Of a DNA stretch of 64,000 nucleotides, positions 32,796 to 42,465 are shown one piece after another. The notes below the pieces were generated by a model that was not told where the DNA came from, made no database searches, and saw only the letters and a list, made by a program, of their open reading frames with translations. This DNA is from Phialophora verrucosa. Taxonomy: Eukaryota > Ascomycota > Eurotiomycetes > Chaetothyriales > Herpotrichiellaceae. A program made the translations under genes and the position numbers. The stretch lies in assembly GCA_002099365.1 (NCBI GenBank), contig MSED01000013.1, positions 1,054,001-1,118,000 of the forward strand, given 5' to 3'. Positions within the stretch are counted from its first letter, which is position 1. Each line of letters opens with the position of its first letter.

Positions 32796-34720
32796 ATGAA
32801 GCACTCGATAGGAGCAGCGCTGCGCGGTCGCAGTGAGTCCAAGAGTAATGGCTCAGTCTTTCACTGGCAATTGGCGTGGGCAGGCTGACTCCAAATATTT
32901 AGGCAATCGCTCTTCCTCTGAGGACCAACGAGAACCTGTCGACGAGGACACTACTGTTGTTGAGCCAGACCAAGGAAATGGTGAGGGCCTTATCCTCGTC
33001 TTTCGCGATCTGAACATCTTCTAACACCGGCGTAGTGCTCTCGCACATCATCTCGCAATTGCGCCCGGGCGCCGACCTTTCTCGAGTCACCCTCCCTACA
33101 TTCATCCTCGAGGAAAGATCGATGCTGGAAAGAATAACGAAGTAGGACCTGGCCCCAAGAATATGAAGAAACAACAACTCACAGATGGCTAGTTTCATGG
33201 CTCATCCCGACACTCTCCTTCCCATGCCCCAGATCGAAGACCCTATTGACCGATTTGTGTCGGTCGTCAAGTTCTACCTCAGTGGGTGGCACATTAGACC
33301 TCCGTATGTTGCCGACCATGTTCGTTGCGGGAGGGATGCACTGACTGTCTGCTAGTGGCGTGAAGAAGCCGCTGAACCCAATCCTCGGCGAAACATTCAC
33401 TTGCTACTGGGACTATCCGGACAATACACGAGGCTATTACATCTCCGAGCAGACTTCGCACCATCCGCCCAAGTCATCCTACTTCTTCATGGCTCCGGAG
33501 CACCACATCCGAGTCGACGGCACCTTGAAACCGCGTAGTAAATTTCTAGGGAACTCGGCAGCCAGTCTGATGGAGGGCATCTCGTACTTGCGATTTACAA
33601 ATAGAGGGAAGTCGAAGGGCGGTGAGAAATAGTATGTAAATGGCAACACGTTGGCTGGACGCATCTCTAATCTCAGCAGCATCTTGACACAACCCAACAT
33701 GTATGCTCGAGGCATTCTTTTCGGCAAGATGAAATACGAACTAGGCGACCACTCTTTTGTGCGATGTCCGGAGAACGGCCTTGCGGCGGATATCGAGTTC
33801 AAAACCAAGGGCTGGGTTGGAGGCACCTACAATGCTATCGGCGGTGTGATCAAAAATGAAAGAACAGGCGAAGTTCTCTTTGAAATCTCTGGGTTCTGGT
33901 CCGGCGAGATGACCATCAAAGACACCAAGACGGGCCAGAAGAGAGTCCTCTTTGATGCCACACACGCGAAACATGCTCCGCCATTGTCGCGGCCAATCGA
34001 AGAGCAAGGCGAACGCGAGTCACAGCGGCTATGGCGGTCGACGGTGCAGGCTGTCCATGTCCGAGACCACGAGGTCGCTACCACTGAGAAGGCAAAGATT
34101 GAAGATCGTCAGAGAGAGGAAGCCAAACGACGAGAGGAATTAGGCGTCGAGTGGAAGCCCAAGCTATTCCGGAGGGTAGATTCCCGACCAGGAGGTACCG
34201 AAGAAGGTGAAGAAGATCTGGAGTGGATTATCAACGCACACTTGTATGTTTTCGCGCTCATTCTTTCGTGAACTTGACTAACACGGTGTCTAGGGATCCG
34301 AAAGCCAGTCCGCAAGAGCTGGTGGAGAAGATCCTGTCGATAGCACCCATATTACCAGGACAAGGTGCACTCACGGAACACGAACCCAAGCATCAATCTC
34401 ATCCTGCCACAGGGTCGCAGCCGCCAGCAGCACAGAAGAATCCTGGAGAACACTTGCAGGCTTCTGGCAACTTGATTGATTTTGATTCAAGACCGCCAAG
34501 CACGGCACCGCCTGAGAGCCATCCCAGTCAACCTCCATCAAATCACCAACAACCAGTGCCTCGTAACAATACGAACTTGATGGACGATGATGAGCACCTG
34601 AATAATCAGATATCCAAGCTAAAAATGCATGAAGCTATGGTACCTGAGGGCCAGAAGCCGCTGAAGAGAACGGACACCGATACCAGCGAGGTGGATGTGT
34701 TTGTTGATGCTGAAAGTTGA
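32796..34720 (+). CDS. Oxysterol-binding protein homologue (Osh4/Kes1-type lipid transfer protein)
   Basis: Seven or so exons. Exon 1 encodes MKHSIGAALRGR; later exons give VLSHIISQLRPGADLSRVTLPTF (the lid and first strands), EERSMLERITNFMAHPD and IEDPIDRFVSVVKFYLSGWH. The OSBP signature EQTSHHPP is intact, preceded by PLNPILGETF and followed by GTLKPRSKFLGNS. The frame runs into a TAG at 33630; the GTATGT donor just after it opens a 45-bp intron (to about 33676) that joins GGEKY to SILTQPNMYARGILFGKMKYELGDH, so the stop is intronic. The C-terminal ~130 residues, Pro/Gln-rich, extend beyond the usual Kes1 length. The family exchanges sterol and PI4P between membranes. Confidence 0.92.
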
Positions 34721-34915
34721 ACTAAGATCAAACCAGCACGAGGCTTATGAGGTCCTGGATATACAAGTTAGGGTTCCAGGCCTTCTTCGGTGATCACGTC
34801 AAGAGCTCAAGCTGATAATGGTATTCAGCAGCGAATCTGGACCTGGCCTTGGCAACCGTTTGGGACCGTGGCCTGCCGCTTTACTCAGGATCAGGCGACC
34901 TGGCTCGGCTTCGGC
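34721..34915. other. Intergenic region between OSBP gene and repeat element
   Basis: Short non-coding stretch. It may contain weak outer similarity to the flank of the second repeat copy at 42.6-42.7 kb, too degenerate to delimit. Confidence 0.4.
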
Positions 34916-35083
34916 TGTGACTCAATGCGAAGGACATTATGGATTCAAAGGGGTCGGGGGCCGACGCCTGACTATATAGTTACGAAGGCCTGCTGTAATA
35001 TTACCAGCGGATCCCAACCACGCATACGGTCGTGACGCCTTGACGGCGTCTTTACACGCCCTCAGGTAACCTTCCCAGTCACA
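34916..35083 (+). repeat. MITE-like inverted-repeat element, copy A (168 bp)
   Basis: The element begins TGTGACT and ends AGTCACA. The ends form an imperfect inverted repeat that extends inward to GAAGG/CCTTC. It aligns along its whole length, in reverse orientation, to copy B at 42466-42632. Shared blocks include GCCTGACTATATAGTT, GTAATATTACCAGCGG and GTGACGCCTTG-CGGCGTC. It has no open frame. Identity is about 70-80% by eye, so both copies are old or heavily mutated. No clear target-site duplication is visible, so the transposon class is unresolved. Confidence 0.7.
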
Positions 35084-35477
35084 CCGCTCAGCCTCAGCGT
35101 GAGCTGCTCACCCTCCTCATTCTTCTCATCGCCGGTGCTCAGCTCTATTTCTAGGCTCTGCGGCCATTAAATATTCACGCCATACTTAGTAGGTACCTCT
35201 CTTCGAGGATATAATTAGAAACTTTACATGACTATCCACGAGGGTGTAGTTTTAGAACCTAGGGTTTGAAACAGGTGGAGTGGGGCGAGGCTTCATTGCT
35301 AGAGGGTGCGTCTCTTACGGCGGTAGGTATTGCCTCTGTCACACACAAACCACGACATCTTGAAGGCGGCAGCGTTTAATGTAAAAGAAGTTCGATTAAT
35401 TGATTATGTATGTACCCGTATGTGCTGCTTGCAGTAAAGGGAAGTACTGTAAACAAGCGCAGCCTCGCGCTAAAACT
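35084..35477. other. Non-coding region beside the repeat and the decayed regulator
   Basis: Relatively AT-rich for this window. It may include the lost 3' part of the decayed regulator, but no Fungal_trans residues can be read in it. Confidence 0.45.
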
Positions 35478-36520
35478 CTAAGATAGCCAATCAGAACGCA
35501 GAGTCGCCGGCCTGTACTTTGTACAGGCTTCGATCGCAAAGATCCATTCGACGAATGTCTCACGCTCGGTGCTTTTGACATTGCTGCCTTTACTATCCGC
35601 TTCGCCTAGTCTGTGGAAGGTGAGTGCACGACCGCCATAATCGCCATTAATCGTGGTACAAAGAATGACTCTGCATCGGTGGGGTTTTGCCAATACCTCG
35701 CATAGGCTTTTGCGGAAGGTGGGTATATGCAGAATACGATGTGTCCGCTCAAAACGTCGAAGATAATCATCCACCAATTCGCCTGCATTCGCAAGTGTTG
35801 GGAGAAGGTCACGCAATGGAGGCAGTTTGGCGGGGAGTTCTGGTCGACACGAAGCGTTAAGGACGGAGAGGTCGTTGTGGACTTGGTCGACAGATGGACT
35901 CAGTGCCTTGATGCCCTGGACATGGCGACGCAGATTGGCGAACTGTAGTTATCAGCTTTGGTGCTGCTATGAGTGTGTGGCATACCTGCGAATACATGCT
36001 CATCGGATGGGATTGCCCGTAGAACCGGGTCTGCGAATCACTACCCTTCAGGAACATATGGGGCCTTCTGATCAGCAGGACTCCAAGCGTTGCTTTGCGA
36101 TAGCATGCCATTGGTATCCAGTGCAGAACCGATAGGGCGTGAGAAGGCAACACGATCTAAGTCACCAACTGAGCGTGCGACGTCTCGCGCTGCTGCAGTC
36201 CTACCGGACGCCGCTCTCGGTCGCTACAAAGGCGACAACCCCCTCGGCAGTGCAGCCAGATTCTGACAGTTCCGCCGCACGATACCATCGTTATTCCTGC
36301 CCGCGACCAAATCTGAAGACCTTTGTTGAAGCCGCTGGAAGACATCATCCCTGTAGCCACAGGCCTGTGCTTGGCCAGCGGTGCTGCAACGTGTGTAGGC
36401 GGGAAATTGTCTGTCGCATTTGACCCTGCGCACACAGCATTGCTTACATGAGAGTGCCGGCCTTCTGCGCTTACGAGTCGGCAGATCCGGGACGGTTGAA
36501 AGACCAGCGGTACTTAACAT
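35478..36520 (-). pseudogene. Decayed Zn2Cys6 transcription factor
   Basis: Reading on the minus strand, 36520 starts a frame with RKRRRPALSCKQC, then RRVKC, then a zinc cluster in which the fourth cysteine is tyrosine (TAC in place of TGC) before TRC and ACGY. Downstream pieces are typical of a Zn2Cys6 regulator: MFLKGSDSQTRFYGQSHPMSMYSQ, an intron, then FANLRRHVQGIKALSPS, LPPLRDLLPT, VDDYLRRFERTHRILHIPTFRK. Directly after this, an extra A in the run near 35708 shifts the frame; the other frame continues sensibly as AYARYWQNPTDAESFFVPRLMAIM. The expected ~300 further residues, including the Fungal_trans signature, are missing. A lost zinc ligand, a frameshift and truncation together indicate a relic. 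Confidence 0.8.
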
Positions 36521-36677
36521 GGTGTGCGGACTGATGAGTGCAGATTACTCCTAACGGCGCGAGGCTGATGGCCGATGACCGACGAACCATGATGTTCCCA
36601 AATGCGCGAGGGCATTTTAGTTTTCACGAGCACAAGCAAGGAGACGAAAGGAGAGAATGGAAAGGAGACAAAATCCG
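36521..36677. other. Upstream region of the decayed regulator
   Basis: Non-coding and short. It lies between the start codon of the relic regulator and cassette copy C. Nothing else is seen. Confidence 0.45.
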
Positions 36678-36860
36678 TGGGCTGTAGCCACGTTCGGCCT
36701 TTCGACGCGGCCGAGTCGCTGCCGCTGACCGATAGGATATCGAGTCAAATGCGGGACCAGGATCCATGGCGCGTGGGGATTTCACGATCGAGGAACGAAC
36801 CTCTGCGGGACCTGCTTTGGACTACACCCCACCGGCGTTGTCGGGTGTCTTGCTTCCAGA
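36678..36860 (+). repeat. Two-block cassette, copy C (order X-Y)
   Basis: Block X (about 36678-36763) and block Y (about 36765-36860) recur in the same orientation at 50851-51038, but there the order is Y then X. X contains a 6-bp inverted repeat around a 9-bp spacer, TCGGCC-N9-GGCCGA, conserved in both copies. Y contains the exact match CACGATCGAGGAACGAAC and ACACCCCACCGG. The cassette lies upstream of the minus-strand relic regulator. Y could instead be a remnant of coding sequence, since the length difference between its copies is a multiple of three and one frame reads TIEERT...YTPP in both. Confidence 0.7.
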
Positions 36861-37211
36861 AGGAGGAACAAGCAATCATTGCAGACGTACCAGACATTAC
36901 CAAGACGTAAACGGACCTGGTTTGCACTGTTCTTACGATGGGTTCTTGAGAATAGGGCTTCAAACAAGTGCGAGACCTAGCCAGACCCCCAAATCATTTA
37001 ACCTAACCCGACCTCTACCGTAGCCCAAGTACAACTCTATAGCAAATTGCAAGAAGCGTCACGGCCAAGCGTGTGACTGTTGGAAGTCGGACCGCCGACA
37101 CGTGTCCGTGGGCTTTGAAGCCGCCGCTGGCAGGATATTACATCCAGTGTAACGCTAAAGGTCCCGGCGACATAGTAAAGAGAGTCGAGGCCAATCGCCG
37201 CTTCCCAAAAC
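36861..37211. other. Intergenic region downstream of P450
   Basis: Between cassette copy C and the P450 stop codon. It should hold the P450 3' untranslated region. No coding signal is recognised. Confidence 0.45.
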
Positions 37212-38970
37212 CTACATGTACAAGTTCAGGTTCAAATCGGACCACGATTGCTGGGCAGCACGGAATGCTTCTTCGATTGCCTTCCTCCTCTCGGGGCTCC
37301 TCAACTTGAATTGGACCGGAAAGAGTTTGGGCGTTGCTAGGACATCGTGTTCGTATGCCGTCTCGAAATCCGACGAGGGAATAATGTCATTGCCTTGCAT
37401 ATCTTTCGCTGGTATGATGTCGTAAGCCCATAGAACCCTGGCTACCACGAGGAGGACGCTCTTTTCGGCCAAATGCAAGCCTGCACAGATGCGACGTCCC
37501 TTGCATTCATGTCAGCGTCACAACCATCTTCCTGAGGAAGGCCATGCTTACCCAGCCGAAAATATAATGGTCCCTATCGAGAGCCTCCTGCGTCATTGAA
37601 TACTCAAACGCGCTCTTGTCGAACCCGTCAAATCGCTCCGGGATAAACTGTTCGGGGTGGGCATAGTGCTCCGGGTCGTGTTGCATATTATAGATGTTTC
37701 CCCAGATTATGCTGTCTTTTGGAATGTAATACCCATTATAGCTGTCGGCTGCAGTGTTGGAATGAGCGATTCCAAGCGTAATGACAGGGCGCCAGCGCAT
37801 GGTTTCTTTAACAATTTGGTTGATATACTGTAAAGTCGGGAGATCCTCAAAGGTAGGCATCCGGTCGCCTACCGCCTCATCTAGACATTTCTGGCCCTTT
37901 CGTTGAACCTCCCGATTCAGCAGCATAGCCAGAGTAAAATTCATCATTGTGGTCGCGGTGGTATCAGCTCCTGCTTCCATCATGGTCATGGATTGATACC
38001 AGATGGACTTGTTGTCTAGGAAATGCTGCTGGCGCTCTTCTTCACTCATAGACTTGCGCTGTTCGACGAGCGTGCGGATCAGACCCGAGTTAGGAACACC
38101 CCGTCGCATCTGGTCCTCCGTTTGGAGGAGCAAGCCATGGAGAAACGGCTCTGTCCATGCTACCTCCTTGTCGACCCACCGTTCCCAAGGCTGCAAGAAT
38201 TTTGGCAGGCGACGTAGGATTGGGAAAGCGTCCACTGGGAAGCGACCTGGTTGAACGGCCTTCGCAATTGAGTCCATGACGGTAAAGATTTTGTCGACCA
38301 GAGCGTCCTCGCTAAGTGATTCGATCCTGTGGCCGAAGGTCAGCGTCATCATTATCGATGCGGTGTATCGTCTGTCATCAACGTTAGCCGACGCAAGTAC
38401 CCAAACAACGGTAGAATTCGCCCACCGATAGATCTGTTGGACCCTTCGGGAGTCTTGCTGGCCCGATTTCGCATCGTCGATCAGATCCAGAAAGTCATGG
38501 AGCACCTGCCGCGATTCCAGTTCTTGAAATTCTTGGTTCTCCCGGGTCATTGATATTGACAGAGAGAGATGCAACTGCTTGCGATAGGCGGTATGCGCTG
38601 GTCCATGTTCAACAAAGGCAATACGGCGGCGGTCCGACAACAAAACGTGTCCGACATACGGTGAGTTCCGGCTGTTGTATAGACTGCCGCGTTTCTCAAA
38701 TAGTTCCTTCGCTATCCGGGGATCGTTGATGGAGATAAAGGTGTAAGGACCCAATTTCAGCTGGAATATAGGGCCATATTGTCGAGCCAATTTGTACAAT
38801 GGAAGAAACGGGGTATGAACATTAAAGTGGCGAGCATTTCCAATGATGGGTAGTGGTCGCGGGCCGGGCAACCGTTTGAGACCTCGAGGGATTTCTTCTC
38901 GAAAGCTGAGGATGAGCCTCCAGACGCCGAAGAGAATCAATCCGCCAACCAGAAGGCGCAAGGTGATCAT
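37212..38970 (-). CDS. Cytochrome P450 (O-methylsterigmatocystin-oxidoreductase-like class)
   Basis: Start MITLRLLVGGLILFGVWRLIL is a membrane anchor, followed by RLPGPRPLPIIGNARHF. Conserved parts are AGADTTATT (I-helix), ETMRWRPV (ExxR), FIPERF (PERF) and, across an intron at 37500-37551, FGW|GRRICAGLHLAEKS, the heme loop with its cysteine. A second likely intron at 38372-38425 is 54 bp, stop-free and in frame; removing it gives IYRRYTASIMMTLTFG, which fits the family better than the read-through. About 550 residues result. The P450 belongs to the class that includes AflQ/OrdA-like enzymes acting on hydrophobic aromatic substrates, but the substrate is unknown. It lies head-to-tail with the alcohol dehydrogenase, which is transcribed in the same direction upstream. 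Confidence 0.92.
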
Positions 38971-39455
38971 CTTGAGATCCTGGGACTAACTTGTTCGCAC
39001 CAAAGGGATTCTCTCAACCGGGACGAGCTGTGTGCTAGCCTTGGCCTCCCCAGAACTTCTTGAGTAGTATAAGTATGAGTAGACGTCGGAGCATCTCCCC
39101 GGCGATATAAGGGGTTAGGACGGTTTTCTCCGGGTCTATAGGGTTCGAACGGCGAGATGTCCACCGATCGCATGGACGATCTCTTCTTCAGTGAACCCCT
39201 CTGCACTGGTGGATTCAATTCGGGGAACACCCGTATTGTGTGACATGGCCCCGGTGGGACGGGTTCAACAGACTGAACAAGAACAAGGTCCCTCTCGACT
39301 GGCATACTTGCTGAATGTAGTGTTCGCCGATATCAGATACAACGGCCGTGGACTTCACTGGGTTCCGCTCGCACCCAAAGTGAACACTGCGGGATCTCAA
39401 CGGGTCTACTGCCAACGGCAGCTTCCCTAGTCAGGTCTACATGATCCGTGCCCTC
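38971..39455. other. Intergenic region between P450 and alcohol dehydrogenase
   Basis: Promoter of the P450 and 3' end of the dehydrogenase. A minus-strand frame (38967-39305) continues upstream of the P450 start but is low-complexity and not membrane-like, so it is not included. Confidence 0.5.
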
Positions 39456-40827
39456 TCACCAGACCAACACTGGCTTAACGATGGTCCCATTCTTCATGTC
39501 CTCCAAGGCACGCCCATAGTCCTTTGCAGGATACAAGCCGACAATTTTGTCGACCGGAAACTTTCCTTCTCGATACCACCTGATCATCCGTGGGATATCT
39601 ATCCCGGGAATACAATCTCCCTCTAGGCAGCCCATGATGGACTTTCCCGAGTTCATGTGCTCTTCCATTGGTATATCCCACCTGACTCCAGGCTTGGCCA
39701 GTCCAACTTGTACATGCTTGCCGCCGACTCGGAGCGCATAGTACCCCGCTATCGCCACGGGGCCGACCCCCGTGGTGTCCAGGACCGCATGGACACCTCT
39801 ACCCTCCGTGGCTGCTTTTATCTCGTTGGCCAGATCGATCGAGGTGTCGGTTGTGTTGATAGTATGAGTCGCTCCCAGTGAGATAGCCAGTTCCAGTCGC
39901 CCTGCTGCACGGTCGACGGCAATGATGGTCTTGCATCCACGCAGCACAGCAGCCTGTATTGGACAACGCCCTTGGGGTCAGTCCATCGACCTGGTTGTCC
40001 AGAGCGGGATAGGAAGCAGAAAGCCGCATGCAGAGGGCCTCTCACCATGAGTGCACTTTGACCAACACCTCCGACCCCGAGTACGGCCACATCGTAGCCA
40101 GCTTGGACGTCTGCAGTGTTGAGGAAGGCTCCTGCCCCCGTCTGCACGCCGCAGCCCAGGGGTGCCAGGAACTTTAGTTCTTGCTCGGTGACCTGCAGCT
40201 CGGACAGGTTGACCAGGCATCGCTCCTTCACGATTGCTCGGCTCGCAAAGCTTGACTGGCCGAAGAACAGGCCTCCGATACTGAAGTCCTCAGCTCCTTG
40301 TGTGGCGTAGATGTCCCTTTCGCCCAGAAAGTTGGTGGCAACCATCGACGTACACCTGGCCACTCGCCCTTCGTGGCAACTGTAACACGTCCCGCAGGAG
40401 TAGAACGAGAGAAGCACAGGATCCGACGTTTTCACGGATGTGACGGCGTTGCCGACTTCTTCCACGTAACCTGATCCTGGGCAGAGTGGGTTACGCCCAT
40501 CTGTCAGCTCTTGACGCGCATATCCCCGTACGACCGATGTTCATGCTGTGAACTGTTGCGGCACACAGTGCGCCCGATATGAGAGCCAGACTCACCCTCG
40601 TGCCCGAGTACTCTCGGATACCAGACTGAGGGATGTCCTCCAACCTCTTCGGGCGTCGCGTCCCCAGCATGTATGTCAGCTAGACAGATACCACTGCCAA
40701 CGATGCGGACCAGAACCTCGTCGTCCTTCAGAGCGCGGGGAGTGACGGGCTCCAGCCTCCACAGCCCCTCCTTTGCTGGACCGCGAGCCACAAGAGCATA
40801 ATTCTGGTCGGCGGCAGCCGATCCCAT
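39456..40827 (-). CDS. Zinc-dependent alcohol dehydrogenase, aryl/benzyl-alcohol type (MDR)
   Basis: Three exons (40827-40596, 40470-40046, 39953-39456) give about 384 residues. N-terminal GSGICLADIHAGD has the catalytic-zinc cysteine, and WYPRVLGHEG has the catalytic His/Glu pair. The structural zinc lobe is CGTCYSCHEGRVARC, four cysteines in standard spacing. LAPLGCGVQTGAGAFLNT is typical of benzyl-alcohol dehydrogenases (XylB/AdhB type), and VAVLGVGGVGQSALM is the NAD-binding GxGxxG loop. The Thr/Ser and Asp usually found two and three residues after the catalytic cysteine read Leu-Ala-Asp here, an unusual substitution in the proton relay. It should oxidise an aromatic or allylic alcohol to the aldehyde. 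With the adjacent P450 and the ALDH relic it suggests serial oxidation. Confidence 0.93.
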
Positions 40828-41189
40828 GCCGTTGGCCGCGAGGCTTCCAATAATGACTCCACGGCAAAGGATCTCAAACTTCGACGGAGTGGCGACGTCC
40901 GGCTAAACGGGGGAACCGTACGTTGAAGTTACACTGGTTGCACCAGTAACTATATACATTACGCCATGACGAGGGAGGGGAGACTCCGGATGGCCAGACC
41001 TCTGGCTTGGAAAGCTTCGGCTTCTCCGTCCAGTAGAATTCGACTCAGAATACATTACCAACCTCGCTGGCTGAATCAACTACAGTAGCGCTGCATCCTG
41101 AACAAGTCTACTTCTAATAATGCCTACAAGTAGTCGTTTCCTGCCTTGCTTTATATGGTCAACTTGAAATTAGTAACTTCTCGGAGGTT
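40828..41189. other. Upstream region of the alcohol dehydrogenase
   Basis: Promoter of the dehydrogenase. It includes a CGG-N11-CCG pair near 40878-40894, a spacing that some Zn2Cys6 factors bind, but a single pair is weak evidence. Confidence 0.45.
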
Positions 41190-41400
41190 CTATTGAGCAC
41201 TGATTGGTACATATTCCATGTTGGTCGAACGCACCGCCCAAGTCAAGCCGCATGCGGTGTCGTTGGCAAGGTCAATCGCCTCTTGATCGTCCCTGGCCAC
41301 GTATACGCTGAACGACGGACTGAAGGCTTCATTATCCCCGAGAATCATGTCATTGGTCACCCCCTCACGGGGAAACATCCGATCCCGCTTTCGACACGAG
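41190..41400 (-). pseudogene. Aldehyde dehydrogenase fragment
   Basis: On the minus strand the sequence reads GVTNDMILGDNEAFSPSFSVYVARDDQEAIDLANDTACGLTWAV (in parts), the C-terminal segment of an aldehyde dehydrogenase around the conserved E-x-F-x-P motif and the ANDTxYGL element. Expected glycine after F (EFGP/SFGP) is serine. No upstream NAD-binding or catalytic Cys exon can be found, and the frame is interrupted just before this piece, although faint similarity (GPKKEGE) continues in another frame. Only about 50 of ~490 residues remain, so it is a relic. Its place beside the P450 and ADH suggests it once oxidised the aldehyde product of that pathway. Confidence 0.7.
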
Positions 41401-42465
41401 GCCCTTCGCCTTCCTTCTTTGGGCCCTCATGCCTGGGACGGGCTCATATGGTTCTAGTTTGCAAATAGCATATCATTCTGACAACCTTGTGGTTATCGAC
41501 ATGTGTGCTACTGGCCGCACGAGCGGACTTGAAGTCAGACTCCTGCTTGAACTGACACCTAAGATCATCATCACTGTCTGCAGGGATGAAATTCAAGACC
41601 AGCTCTCCTCGACAGCGAAGACAGCTTCGATATAGGCGCTCCTCCCATCTCGAAGGTCCCGCGTAGATTGATATCAAGTTGGTCCGGTTCTTGTCGCTCT
41701 TACATGCCATTGGCACCAACTTCCCAAATATCGATTGAGATGGGCTTTCCGGTATCTACGTGGCCATTCGGTCATTGGAATCAGCAACAATTAAATTGCC
41801 CAGGATCAGGTAACCTACGGATCGATGCCAGCGTAAGCTCGTCATCGCTGATCTGATTTTTCTCAATACCAGCCGTGAACAAGTTTGACCAGGCTCGCCG
41901 CCACGATCTGAGTGACTCGGGGAGTCGCTCTGAGAGGAAGTCTGGGTCTGCTGGTGTTGGCAACAAGGTTGGTCCCTTGCGCATCAAGTTCACTCGATAC
42001 AGGGGTAAGATTCTTGTTGTTGGTAGATTGGGTGCTCCTCCATTGAGGAGATCCTGAACAGTTGCGGTGACAGTGTGGATTGTTCTGATCGTCTGGAACA
42101 CCAGCTTTCCCAAGGTCGATTCTAAATCTGAACGGCTAACAAAGTCATCGGAAAAGTCGCACGAACCTGATGAACCCATGAGCAAAAAGTAATTGTACTT
42201 ACGGATCCTGTTCTGGCATTGATATAGAAAGCTAGTTTGCTAGCGCCTAAAGACGAGTACAACCTACCCGACCTCACGTCGTACCGCTCTTCAATACACT
42301 CACCTTTCCTCTAGTCGCTGTCGAATCAGATTACGGTCGATTAAACGAACTGAAAGTTTACTGGCAGTGTAGGCAAAATCTGTGATAAGATATTTAAGAG
42401 GCCAGTACTAATAAGCAATAACTATGATGATGCCCCCCTATTATCATCACGCATCGAGAAGCGTT
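41401..42465. other. Degenerate region, possibly the rest of decayed genes
   Basis: Minus-strand frames at 41444-41719 and 41781-42185 have protein-like composition but no family I recognise, and they do not join with clean introns. They may be remains of one or more decayed cluster genes. The part after about 42190 becomes visibly AT-rich. Confidence 0.4.

Noticed and set aside
33630..33632. Stop codon in the OSBP gene as sign of a pseudogene
   Set aside because: A GTATGT donor at this point and a good acceptor 45 bp later restore the conserved sequence in frame.
38967..39305. 112-residue minus-strand frame reaching into the P450 start
   Set aside because: Low-complexity product, no domain; it overlaps the P450 promoter and first codon in another frame.
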